Shown: positions 28,907-38,130 of the stretch, in pieces
Position numbering within the stretch: the first letter of the stretch is position 1
Layout of the letters: the number at the start of each line of letters is the position of its first letter
Assembly (NCBI RefSeq): GCF_000002875.2
Contig: NC_009415.2
Location: 10,001-74,000, forward strand
Length of the DNA: 64,000 nucleotides
From: Leishmania infantum JPCM5
Taxonomy: Eukaryota > Euglenozoa > Kinetoplastea > Trypanosomatida > Trypanosomatidae
Direction: 5' to 3'
Program-made: the position numbers and the translations under genes
Notes under the pieces: model-generated
The model's database searches: none
What the model saw: the letters and a program-made list of their open reading frames with translations, nothing else
Told to the model about the DNA's origin: nothing

Positions 28907-30283
28907 CTAAAGTGGAATAACCGGAGTTCGTGTGACGGGGTCGCGACTGCGATACAGCAGGACGTAGGCGATGTGAGCTTCTCCGACACCACGCAGCCGC
29001 TTCACGTCCTCCTCCGAGACGGCCGCCACGTGCTCGTCGTCGTAGACGAGCCACTTGTCTGCTTTCTTACCCCAGTAGACGTAGTGGCCGCCGTCCGCGC
29101 TGCGGCCCTTGTGCGAGATGACGCCGCACAGGTCATAGTAGCCGCTCTCATTCTTGAGGGCCAGGGGCACCTTCTCCTCCTCCTGCGGTTTGTCCACTGG
29201 CGACGGCTTCTCCTCTGTGCGGGGGCGGCGGCGCCGCTCCAGCTCCTTGTCGCGCCGCTCGCGGATACCCTCGCGCACCGGCTTCTGTGCCGCCTTGAGC
29301 GCTTCGGTGGAGATGATGGTGGTGTCGAGAATGAAGGGGAACGTGATAGGCTTGAGGATCTTAGCCTTCTTTTGAATGTCGCCGCGCCAGGAGAAGCGCA
29401 CCATGTGCACAAAGACATATTCCGGTGCTTCGGTCAGTTTGCTAACGCGAGTGAACTGGGCGACGTCTTTCTGCAGGGCCTCGCAAGGTGCGGTGAAGCG
29501 CTCGTCGAAGGCGTGCTCGAGCCCCGCCTCGAGCGTCTGCACCTCTCCAGTGATATTGCAGGAGAGCATCGTGAAGGGCACGTCGGACTCCTTGCCCTTG
29601 TCAGCCGGGTCGTCGACGCAGGTGAGGGTCTGGTGCAGCTTGCCTTCGAAGAGGTGCGCGTACTTCTCGGGCAGCACGGAGTTTACGGCCTGGAGCAGCA
29701 TGTTCAGCACCTCCTGCGAGTCCTGCTGCATGAAGCCGCCGTGCTCGTTGCGCTCACCAAACGTTGGATTTGTCTGCACGAGCGTCGTCCAGAACTGTAG
29801 CGGCATCACAGCATCCTTGGTGCTCTCCAGCAACTGCAGCACGGCAGCGAGCTGCTGCAGAAGTGCGTTGTCGCCGCGGTACGCCTCGAGCACTTCCCGA
29901 ATCTCCGGAATACTCCGCATCATCTGCAGAGCCGAGTTCAGGTAGCACGTGTTGGCAATATTCTTTAAGCCATTTGAGGTTGTCGCAGTCGCGGTGTAGC
30001 CACCTGTCTCATTTGCTTCTACAACAGCCGCTTGCACCGTGGGCACCGCTGCAGTGCTCTCCGCTGACCCAATCAGCATCACCGTCTTGCCTGTCACGAG
30101 GCCGGCGGCGCTGAGCGTAGCGTCATCCTTGTTCATGGAGGGCTTTAGGCCCATGAGCTTCTGCTTCTCCACTGGCACCCCGGTCTTGGCTTTGAGGGCC
30201 TCCTTGAAGGCACCCACCGTACTTCCCAGGTCCACCTCCATCGTGAGGTTCTCCTTACCCCACTTGACTTTGATTTCGGCCAT
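28907..30283 (-). CDS. USP14: Proteasome-associated ubiquitin hydrolase USP14/Ubp6
   Basis: 458 residues. Deubiquitinase that docks on the 19S particle and trims ubiquitin chains from proteasome substrates. Residues 1-75 are a ubiquitin-like domain (MAEIKVKWGKENLTMEVDL), which binds the proteasome base. The USP catalytic domain starts at GLKNIANTCYLNSALQMM, with Cys113 as nucleophile; the His box is GRSADGGHYVYW (His400) followed by the acid in VYDDEHV. UBL plus USP in one short protein is diagnostic of the Ubp6/USP14 subfamily. A Lys/Arg/Glu insert near 330-370 is a lineage variation. The ATG at 30283 is chosen because it opens the UBL strand; a further upstream frame would add seven unrelated residues. 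Confidence 0.95.
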   Translation of the reverse strand: MAEIKVKWGKENLTMEVDLGSTVGAFKEALKAKTGVPVEKQKLMGLKPSMNKDDATLSAAGLVTGKTVMLIGSAESTAAVPTVQAAVVEANETGGYTATATTSNGLKNIANTCYLNSALQMMRSIPEIREVLEAYRGDNALLQQLAAVLQLLESTKDAVMPLQFWTTLVQTNPTFGERNEHGGFMQQDSQEVLNMLLQAVNSVLPEKYAHLFEGKLHQTLTCVDDPADKGKESDVPFTMLSCNITGEVQTLEAGLEHAFDERFTAPCEALQKDVAQFTRVSKLTEAPEYVFVHMVRFSWRGDIQKKAKILKPITFPFILDTTIISTEALKAAQKPVREGIRERRDKELERRRRPRTEEKPSPVDKPQEEEKVPLALKNESGYYDLCGVISHKGRSADGGHYVYWGKKADKWLVYDDEHVAAVSEEDVKRLRGVGEAHIAYVLLYRSRDPVTRTPVIPL

Positions 30284-30947
30284 CGTGAGAAGGGGCACGG
30301 GCAAATCGTGGCGGAGGGACGGGGCGAGTAAAGGGGGGCGGAGGGGAGGGGAGAGAATCCAGGCGATCTATGGTAGCGGAACGGGGTGGAGAGCGGGGCA
30401 GAGTGCCAGTGCTTCGCCGCATGAGCGCGTGATTGTGAGCGGCAGCAGTGGCAGTTGTCGAGTTGGATGCCGCATTTAGCACGAGAGGGGTAAGTGAGTG
30501 GCGAGTTAATGGAGCAGCTAAGGTCACGCACGCCTTGAACGCATGGGAGACACGCCCGGTCGCGTGAAATCCGTTTCAAGGGTAGCTGCGTGGCAGCGAA
30601 TTACCCATCCCCCTCCCTCACATGCAGCGCAGGATCATTCGTTGCTGCGCGATAATGGCAGATAGAGACAACCAATCATCCTCTCGACGAGATTCATCGC
30701 GATAGTCCCACGAGAAGCAGTGCTCCATTTCGTGCAGTAACGACGTCACGTGTCCGTGTGGGTGCACCGATGGCGCCTAGTTCAGTTTTTCTTGAGCAGC
30801 AGCGATGCGTGCACACGCTCGTGCAAGCATCGCTGCTGAGAGGTGTTTGCAAAACAAATGCCGACCGGGCCTGGCGCATACAGAGAGGGGATGCCCTCGC
30901 GCCTCCGTGCCCGCAGAAGCGGTGGCGTCATCTATCCTTTCTACGGG
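30284..30947. other. Non-coding, 664 bases
   Basis: USP14 leader, with a C/T-rich tract in the transcript sense at 30325-30362, and the 3' UTR of the LYR-like gene. Nothing else recognised. Confidence 0.5.
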
Positions 30948-31916
30948 TCAGGAGAGAAGAAAGAGGAGCTGCTTCTTGCAGCTGGACTTGATCTGCTTGG
31001 CGCTCGTGTCCGGGGAGGCTGGGAGACACCCCAGCTGACGCCGCAGCAAAGCACAAACGACACTCTTTCGCTGCAAGGCGTCCCACGGGACGGAGCGGTA
31101 CCAATGCGTGTCGGCGGTGCGGATGAGTCGCTCGACCTCCCGGCGCCGCATGGCCCCGTAGGTCCATGACGCGAAGATGGGGGACGCGTTGTGGCGCGGC
31201 ATCACCCGTACCCACCGAAAAGACAGGTCGGCGCCTACTAAGCTGCTGTGAATATCAAGGGCCCGCAGTACGAAGGTGACGATGATGTTGAGTACGTACT
31301 CCGAGGCGCAGCGGTTCTGCAGCAGCGAAACGAGGCTGAAATCCTCCGGCTTGGCTTCGCGCCGCTCGAGAGCGCTCGCCTCGCGCACCAGCTTCATAAA
31401 CCTGTTGAGGTCCTCCACGTGCCCCGCCTCGAGTGAGCGCACCTCTATCCGCTCCTGCACCGACTTGGCTATGCTCTGCACGTAGGATCGAATGCGCACC
31501 TGGTAGTCCTTGATGCAGCTCTCGAAGGACTGGTGTAAGTTGATCCCGACGCACGCGCCGTAAAGCGCGGCGCTCATCAGCGCCATGCCGTCGTAGAGGT
31601 CCCAGTGGTCCTGCCCCTCCAGCCGCTCCCACTCTGCCAGCACCCGGATCGAAAAGAGGGAGTTTTGGGCTTCTTTAAGAAAGTTGAAGGCGTTCGCCAC
31701 CGCGGCTGGGGTGTACGGTGCCTCGAAGGAGCGGCGGACAATGTGACGCAGCTCGTCGCCAGGGGCGATCCACACCTCTGAGGGCACAAACTCAACCCAC
31801 TGTGTCTGCACAATGCGCTGCGTGTGGGGCTGCTCCGCCACGGAGACGAGCTTGAGGACTCGGCGGTAGAGGGAGCGTGCAAGCGCCTTGGTGACGGCGC
31901 CGCCTTCATTCCTCAT
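30948..31916 (-). CDS. LYR-motif-like protein, probably mitochondrial
   Basis: 322 residues from the ATG at 31916; the longer frame needs a GTG start. Near the N-terminus ALARSLYRRVLKLV carries Leu-Tyr-Arg at 16-18 in a basic helix, followed about 35 residues on by GDELRHIVRRSF. These are the paired features of the Complex1_LYR superfamily, whose members assist Fe-S cluster delivery, respiratory-complex assembly or mitoribosomes. The remaining ~230 residues are helical and match nothing I recognise; they include a WDLYDGMALMSAALYG block and a C-terminal basic region. Most LYR proteins are only 80-150 residues, so this is a long member or an unrelated protein with a chance motif. Confidence 0.6.
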   Translation of the reverse strand: MRNEGGAVTKALARSLYRRVLKLVSVAEQPHTQRIVQTQWVEFVPSEVWIAPGDELRHIVRRSFEAPYTPAAVANAFNFLKEAQNSLFSIRVLAEWERLEGQDHWDLYDGMALMSAALYGACVGINLHQSFESCIKDYQVRIRSYVQSIAKSVQERIEVRSLEAGHVEDLNRFMKLVREASALERREAKPEDFSLVSLLQNRCASEYVLNIIVTFVLRALDIHSSLVGADLSFRWVRVMPRHNASPIFASWTYGAMRRREVERLIRTADTHWYRSVPWDALQRKSVVCALLRRQLGCLPASPDTSAKQIKSSCKKQLLFLLS

Positions 31917-32832
31917 TGCATGCGTTACAGATGGGGAGGGGGCACGAGAAAGAGAGGGCACTTATGTGGCCGCGTGATCCATCGCAAAGAGCGTCAGCTC
32001 CACCCAGCGAGGAGCAGCAAGGGCGCAGCAATCGTCCTTTCAGACTCGCTCTAGTGATGATTGGCACGGTTGGGGGGGGGGCGGCGACGCAGCCGACGCT
32101 GCACCTGCCGACGTCTTCCAGTAATGCTACCTGGAACAAAGGAAAGAATTCGGGACACGGCGGAACACATGAGATACCCAGTTCCGCAATGCCCGACGAG
32201 GAGTTGACGGAAGGAGGGGTGGATGAAGAAGGGGCGCAGAAGGGAGGCTGCAGAGACCCGGCAGCGCAGCGACCGCGTGCGCGTGGGTTCGGCGTGCATC
32301 ATTCGGCAGCGCGGCATTCACAACGGCATGGCCGCCCGTATGCAGGGACAGCGCTGCGCAGGACCACAAGAGAGCGGGCTACATTTTAAAAGAGGAAACA
32401 CAGAAAGAAGGAGGGATACACAATCACCAAACCAGACCAAGACGCATACCGACGCCGACCCGTATCCACGCCTACGCGTCCGGCCATCCCACGTAACTGA
32501 CACGCACAACAAACATGGAGAAACGCCACGTTATAGTCTAGAGGCATCTCCTGCAGCTTAGCCAACAGAAGAAGACACACCCGCGGATTGAGAACAGCAA
32601 AACGCTGGCCCACAGCCACGAGAATGGCAGGGCGTGCACAGCACAGAGGGAGGGAGAGAGACGCACTCAGGAGCGAACGTTTTCGCAATCAGAACGGCAA
32701 CAGGCGGCGCCTCACAATGGCACGTCACCTCGAAGGGAGGGAGACAGCTCTTTTTAACACATGCGGCGTACGCGAAGCCTCCCCTCCCCCTCCCCTGCAC
32801 CCCTCCGCGAGGGTTTTGTACCCGTCGCTGTC
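31917..32832. other. Non-coding, 3' UTR of RPB2
   Basis: 916 bases. Contains a G-run at 32070-32079 and C/A-rich stretches near 32390-32500. Short open frames are not convincing. Confidence 0.5.
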
Positions 32833-35800
32833 TTACAGAGGACCGGTACCGAGGCGCGGCAGGATCGTCATGGACATGAGCTCCTGGAAGAGGAGCTTGC
32901 AGGCGTACGGCATGAGTACCTGGGAGATGCGCGTGTCGTTTTCGCAGCCCTTGCATTGGTAGCGGTTCAGTTTTGTGTCGGCCACGCATATGGTGCCGCA
33001 CATGTTGCACACGTGCACCGTGTAGTAGTCGCTGACGCGGAAAAGGCGCTCCCGCAGCCACTGCGAGGCGCCGTAGGACAGCATGCAATCACGCTCCATC
33101 TCGCCAAACCGCAGTCCACCCTCGTGCGCGCGACCCTCGGTTGGCTGGCGGACCAGCGGCTGCAGCGGCCCGCGTGGGCGTGCGTGGATCTTGTCACCGG
33201 ATAAGTGCTTCAGGCGCTGGTAGAAGGTGGGGCCAAAGAAGATCAGATGGTCCAGCGGCAGACCGGTGTGCCCATTGTAGAGGCACTCGTTGCCATACCG
33301 CTGCGACCGAAGGGCATGCAACGCCTTGCCAAAGTCGTCCACGACGACGGAGCAGAACGGCGTTGCGTACACCTCGCCGCCCTTGTAGCACGCCACCTTG
33401 CCGGCGAGCGTTTCGATCAGGTGGGCCACCGTCATGCGGGAGGGAATGGCGTGGGGGTTAATGATGAGGTCCGGCACGATGCCGTCGCGGTTGAAGGGCA
33501 TGTCCTCCTGGCGAAACTGGATGCCGTTGGTGCCTTTTTGTCCATGGCGGCTGCAGAACTTGTCGCCGATGTTCGGGATCTTGATGGTGCGAATCTTGAC
33601 CTTCGTGAAGCGGTCATTGTTGTTCATGGTCAGCATCACCTTGTCCACAACACCCTTCTCCGTCGTGCGAGAGGTGATGCTCGCGTCACGCTTCGTGATC
33701 TTGGTGTTGCCGGTCGTGAGCTTCTCGAGGTCCGCCTCAGGGAGAGGGATCGTCTTGCCCACAACCACGTCGCCACCGAGGACCCGCATACCGGGCTTGA
33801 TGAGGCCGTCCGTGTCCAGCTTCGAATAGTCGGCGCGCTTCACGCGGCACAGCTCGCGGTCAGGGTTCTCAAATGTCTCGAGCGCGTCGCGCTTCTGCCG
33901 CTCCTCCTTCGCCTTGAAGGAGCGCCAGAAGGCGCTGCGGAAGAAGCCGCGCTCCACGGCAGAGCGGCTCATGATGATGGAGTCCTCTTGGTTGTAGCCA
34001 CTGTAGCACGAGATAGCCACCACCGCGTTGTGGCCGGCGGGCAGATCGTTGCTGTGCATGTACGTCATGGCTTTGGTGCGCACCAGCGGTTTTTGTGGGT
34101 AGAAGAGGACATGGGCGGTGGTGTCCATGCGCATGTTGAAGTTCGAAGCGTAGATGCCCATGGCCTGCTTACCCATGGCGGACTGGTAGGTGTTGCGCGG
34201 GGACTGGTTGTGGTTGGGGTACGGGATAATGGAGGCGCAAATGCCGAGAATCATCGACGGGTCCATCTCGCAGTGGGAGTAGTAGTAGTTCTTCTCCACC
34301 TCGTTCGGCGTCATGGCGATCAGTAGTGAGTCCTCCTCCTCGCAGTCGATGAGCTCGACGTAGCCCTTCTTCAGAGCGGTGTTCCACGAGATCGACTTCT
34401 TCCCGCCGGCCTTCTCGGAGACAAGCAGGTTGCGCATGCCGGACTTGCGGAGCTTCAGATGGCAGTTTTCGGCAACGAAGAGAGGGCGCAGGCAGCGGCC
34501 AGCGTCCGAGAAGACGCGAATTTCGCGATCGCGGATATCGCGCACGATGCTCACCTCGTTGCTGAGCTCGCCGTTGCGGCGCCGCGTGCGAAGGTCGTGC
34601 AGCAGCCGCTCCGGGTTGCGGTCGACGCCAATCATCGTCCCGTTCACAAACACGCGTGCCACGCGCACGTCAGCCGTGTCCTCGAGACCGATCGTGCGGA
34701 AGCCATCGATGCGTGCCTGCACGGCCTGCACCACCTCGGCGTGGTCCGTGCCGCGGGACATGAGACACATCAGCGCCACATTCTTGAGCAGCCCGATCGA
34801 GCCACCCTCCGGCGTCTCCACGGGGCAGATGTACCCCCACTGCGTGCAGTGCAAGTTGCGCGGCCGCGTCGCCTTGCTGGAGGCGGCAATGGGGTTCTGG
34901 ATGCGGCGCAGATTGCTAAGGGAGGACGAGTAGGTGAGGCGGTTCAGTGTCTGCGCCACGCCGGTCTTGATGTTGCCTGTCTTGAGGTCGCCGAAGTTGC
35001 CGGTGGCGAGGCAGCGGCGCAGACCGTCCGTGATAAGCTTGCTGTGAATGACGCGACCGAAGCTGAAGACGCCGCGCGGGTTGGCGGCGTGGTCCTGCAG
35101 CGTCTTGATCATCTCCTTTCGCACCTGCGCAAGGAAGGTCTGCAGCTGCACCGTCAGCAGCGTGCCTGCCACGTCGATGCGCTTGTGCCCGAGAAAGTCG
35201 CGGTCCGTCTCCTCGTGCCGGCCGAGGGCGACGAGCAGCAGCTTGTGCACCATGTAGCCCATGTACAGGCACTTCGTGCGGTTGGCGGACGGGTCCGTGC
35301 CCATGTGCGGCAGTAAGTCCCGCATGAGCAGGCTCTCCGCCTCCCGTTGCAGGTTTGCCATGGCGTCTTGCTTGCCGAGACGGCGTCCAATGTAGCCAAG
35401 GGCCTCCTCGCGGGTGAAGATCTGCAACGTGCTTGCGTCGCTCATGGAGCCACGCAGCAGCTCCAGCATCGCCGTGTCCTTGAGATCCGGCACGACCGTC
35501 TGCAGAATCTCCTTGTCTGCCACCATGTCCATCGCCCGGAACAGCACAAAGAGCGGAATTGTTTCGTCCATCTGCGCAACGCGGCACATCAAGTTCTCGA
35601 AGCCGCTGCCCGGACCTTTGTTCTTGTACTGCATGATGATCTGCAGCGTGCGTGGCTTGTTGAGCGAGCCCTCCACGATCGACTTCACCTCGCACAACAG
35701 CCCCTTCTGCCGGGAAAACGTGTAGACGTGGTTGGCGGCCTGCCGCTCCTGCGCAATGAGCACCTTCTCGGTACCGTTGATCACGAAGTACCCGCCCTGG

Positions 35801-36378
35801 TCATGCGGGCACTCGTTTAGCCGCGGCAGCTCATCCTCATCCTTGCCACTGAGATTGCAGCGCATAGACTTGAGCATGATGGGAATGCGTCCCAGCTCGA
35901 CGTTGCGCAGGAAGGTGTCGTGCGGCGTGTCCGCGTGGGGGTGGTACAACTCTACTCCGAGCGTCACCTGCGCCTGTGCGTCGTACGTCATGTCGCGCAG
36001 ACGGCACTCGTTCGGGAAGAGCGGTGGGAGCGGGCCACCGGCGAAGTACGAGTGCGTCTGGTGCGATGGGTTGCCAATCACCACGTCCTGCAACACCAGC
36101 CGGGGCTGGTCGCGCTGCTCCTCCATTGTAACACCCGGGTCGTACTGGTCGTCTTGGCGCGGGATGACCGCCATGCTCTCAATCATCTTGGGGATGCGCA
36201 TGAGGAAGTCGTTATACGAGTCGAGCTGCTGGTGCACCAGACCCTTCTCCCGGAAGAAGGATGAGATGACCTCCCAAATGTCCTCGCTGTCGAGGTCATC
36301 GTTGGGGTTCTCGTCGTCGATGCCGTCATCGAGGACTATGTCAGGGTCTTCCAGATCCAGCAGCTCATCCTGTGCCAT
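32833..36378 (-). CDS. RPB2: RNA polymerase II second-largest subunit RPB2
   Basis: 1181 residues from the ATG at 36378. The Pol II form is identified by the N-terminal DIWEVISSFFREKGLVHQQL, which parallels yeast and human RPB2, by the acidic leader, and by the length. Catalytic-core signatures include GYNQEDSIIMSRSAVERGFF, NIGDKFCSRHGQKG (hybrid-binding and switch region) and LIFFGPTFYQRLKHL. The C-terminal clamp zinc site is C1124/C1127 and C1142/C1145, in VCNMCGTIC and QCKGC. The open frame continues upstream to 36747 but that part reads through the leader. A plausible splice acceptor sits 41 bases upstream. In trypanosomatids Pol II makes the polycistronic mRNAs and the spliced leader RNA. 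Confidence 0.97.
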   Translation of the reverse strand: MAQDELLDLEDPDIVLDDGIDDENPNDDLDSEDIWEVISSFFREKGLVHQQLDSYNDFLMRIPKMIESMAVIPRQDDQYDPGVTMEEQRDQPRLVLQDVVIGNPSHQTHSYFAGGPLPPLFPNECRLRDMTYDAQAQVTLGVELYHPHADTPHDTFLRNVELGRIPIMLKSMRCNLSGKDEDELPRLNECPHDQGGYFVINGTEKVLIAQERQAANHVYTFSRQKGLLCEVKSIVEGSLNKPRTLQIIMQYKNKGPGSGFENLMCRVAQMDETIPLFVLFRAMDMVADKEILQTVVPDLKDTAMLELLRGSMSDASTLQIFTREEALGYIGRRLGKQDAMANLQREAESLLMRDLLPHMGTDPSANRTKCLYMGYMVHKLLLVALGRHEETDRDFLGHKRIDVAGTLLTVQLQTFLAQVRKEMIKTLQDHAANPRGVFSFGRVIHSKLITDGLRRCLATGNFGDLKTGNIKTGVAQTLNRLTYSSSLSNLRRIQNPIAASSKATRPRNLHCTQWGYICPVETPEGGSIGLLKNVALMCLMSRGTDHAEVVQAVQARIDGFRTIGLEDTADVRVARVFVNGTMIGVDRNPERLLHDLRTRRRNGELSNEVSIVRDIRDREIRVFSDAGRCLRPLFVAENCHLKLRKSGMRNLLVSEKAGGKKSISWNTALKKGYVELIDCEEEDSLLIAMTPNEVEKNYYYSHCEMDPSMILGICASIIPYPNHNQSPRNTYQSAMGKQAMGIYASNFNMRMDTTAHVLFYPQKPLVRTKAMTYMHSNDLPAGHNAVVAISCYSGYNQEDSIIMSRSAVERGFFRSAFWRSFKAKEERQKRDALETFENPDRELCRVKRADYSKLDTDGLIKPGMRVLGGDVVVGKTIPLPEADLEKLTTGNTKITKRDASITSRTTEKGVVDKVMLTMNNNDRFTKVKIRTIKIPNIGDKFCSRHGQKGTNGIQFRQEDMPFNRDGIVPDLIINPHAIPSRMTVAHLIETLAGKVACYKGGEVYATPFCSVVVDDFGKALHALRSQRYGNECLYNGHTGLPLDHLIFFGPTFYQRLKHLSGDKIHARPRGPLQPLVRQPTEGRAHEGGLRFGEMERDCMLSYGASQWLRERLFRVSDYYTVHVCNMCGTICVADTKLNRYQCKGCENDTRISQVLMPYACKLLFQELMSMTILPRLGTGPL

Positions 36379-36975
36379 GGCGAATGTGCGCGTGTAAGCG
36401 GGGGAAGAGGGAGGGGGAGCTGGAATGAGGGTAAGAACACGAGAGAAAGACGCCCAAAGGAAAGCGGGGGGGGGGAAGGGCACGAGAGCGTTGAATCTCG
36501 CCCGCATACTGCGGCCACGGGATATGGACAAAGGGCAACAACACGCGAGAGACAAGAGAAGGTGAAGAGGCTGAGCAGGGCAGGTGAACGGCTCACGTGT
36601 GCGTGACATGGTGCCGCACTGCACGACCATCACAATGGGGCATAACAGCGAAGGACAGGGAGACCTCATGGAGGCGTGCGTCCCATCGAGCAGCGGTGGC
36701 CTCCGATGTAGGGGATACAGCGGGGCGTCAACAGCAGTAGTGAGCATACGTGCACAAACACGGCGTCATTCCCGACGGCTGTACTTGTCTTGCTTTTTTT
36801 TTGCCTTCGCCTTGATGCCGTCTATGGCATAGTAGCCCCTCGTACCGAGCGCAGCACAGAGCTCTTCTACACGAATGCGTGGGGGTGCACACGAGCAGGC
36901 ACCCGCACATCACGCGTGCTGCTGGCTGTTTCAGTGCCGCTCGACGCCCTGTAGTTGAGTGTGAAGGTGCTCGAT
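36379..36975. other. Non-coding, about 0.6 kb
   Basis: RPB2 leader and 3' UTR of the next gene. A T-run at 36795-36802 and G-run at 36467-36474 are the only notable tracts. Confidence 0.5.
36420..36452 (-). promoter_or_regulatory. Trans-splice acceptor for RPB2
   Basis: On the minus strand CTTTCTCTCGTGTTCTTACC and CTCATTCCAG form a tract plus AG, about 41 bases before the ATG. Confidence 0.5.
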
Positions 36976-37659
36976 TTAGCGCTCCACGGGCGCCAGGCGG
37001 TCACGCTCACGGCTGCGTATGCTGTCTGTGTCGAGGGCGAGTTTCCGTTCCTTGTCCGCAATGAGCTGCACCAGGAGCTGAGCCTGAGCCTCGGCGCCAG
37101 CAGTGCTCGCTTCCACTTGTCTCATCTCCGCCGTCAAGCTGTGAAGCGAGTCGGCGTGCCGCGCCTGCGTCTGCGCGAATTCGCGCTGAGCCTCCCGCAA
37201 CGCTTGTCGCCGTCGCGCGTTGGTCGAGGCAGCCACGAGCGCTTGTGCAGCCGCGGCCCTGCTTTGGCCATCGACTGCTGCGCCGTCCGCTTGCAGCGCA
37301 CCGTCTTCGCCCCGCAAAGCGGCTTCGTCTTTGCTGAGCAGCGCGTCTTCGCGGCAGAGGTGCTGCAAGTCCTCCGTGAGCGCCGCATTGCCACCCACGG
37401 CGGCCTCCATCGCGGCTTGCGCATCCGCCTCCACCACAGCGTACTTTGCCTCCCACGCGTGTAGGGCGCGAGTGCGGTTCTGAATGCGCATCCATTGCGG
37501 TGACGGCCTCGGAAAAGATGTGCTTGTCGTGCCAAGTGGGGCTTCTGGAACGGCCGGGATGCCGCGATCGTCTCTCGACGCCGCTTTCGCATGAGGTGAG
37601 GTCGCAGTGGCCGGGGCGCCCCCACTTCGGCGCTCTGCAGTGAACGCTGCAGTGTCCAT
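36976..37659 (-). CDS. Ala-rich coiled-coil protein
   Basis: 227 residues from the ATG at 37659 (MDTAAFTAERRSGG). Not recognised. The first ~75 residues are disordered (Ala, Pro, Ser, Thr). From about 80 onward it is a single Ala/Gln/Arg-rich helix with coiled-coil periodicity, in two stretches split around residue 150 (NARRRQALREAQREFAQTQA begins the second). No membrane span, no known motif. The longer frame to 38025 translates low-complexity leader sequence. Confidence 0.65.
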   Translation of the reverse strand: MDTAAFTAERRSGGAPATATSPHAKAASRDDRGIPAVPEAPLGTTSTSFPRPSPQWMRIQNRTRALHAWEAKYAVVEADAQAAMEAAVGGNAALTEDLQHLCREDALLSKDEAALRGEDGALQADGAAVDGQSRAAAAQALVAASTNARRRQALREAQREFAQTQARHADSLHSLTAEMRQVEASTAGAEAQAQLLVQLIADKERKLALDTDSIRSRERDRLAPVER

Positions 37660-38130
37660 ACCACCTGCGAGCCAAGCACCGTCACGCCGGAACGTGTGAT
37701 TGGCGAAAGAAGGACTCGCCGTGGAGGGAAGCCGGCGGGTGCAAGAAGAAAAGACGGCAAACGGTGGCGCAGCGCATGCGGTACAGTGACATGAATCAGG
37801 GCCGGCATGTGCAGAGTAGTGGACAGGTGCGCTGGCTGCCCCCATCCAGCTCCTCAGCCCACGACAGATACATCTCCTAGGAGGAGTGCCAGCGCGCTGC
37901 TGGTTGGCGCTCTTGCGTGCTTGATCCTCAGATGTGGCCGTGGCACCGTGAGAAAGTGTGTATGTGTATGCGAGACACAGGAAAGAAAGCGCAGGAGCAG
38001 CAGCTCCCCTTACCAAAACAAACATCAGAGCATAGAGCGGCGAGGATCACTGTCGGCGGCGCATACTTCTCCACGCACGGCCCGCTGCCTCCTTCACAGA
38101 CGCCAGTCCCTCGGCCAAACGATGTCGATG
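37660..38130. other. Non-coding, about 0.47 kb
   Basis: Between the seipin-like gene stop and the Ala-rich protein start. No motif recognised. Confidence 0.45.

Noticed and set aside
33205..34326. 373-codon plus-strand open frame
   Set aside because: Exactly antisense to the catalytic core of RPB2; a shadow of GC-rich codon use with no domain.
36379..36747. N-terminal extension of RPB2
   Set aside because: Leader sequence; RPB2 homology begins at MAQDELLDLED and an acceptor lies between.
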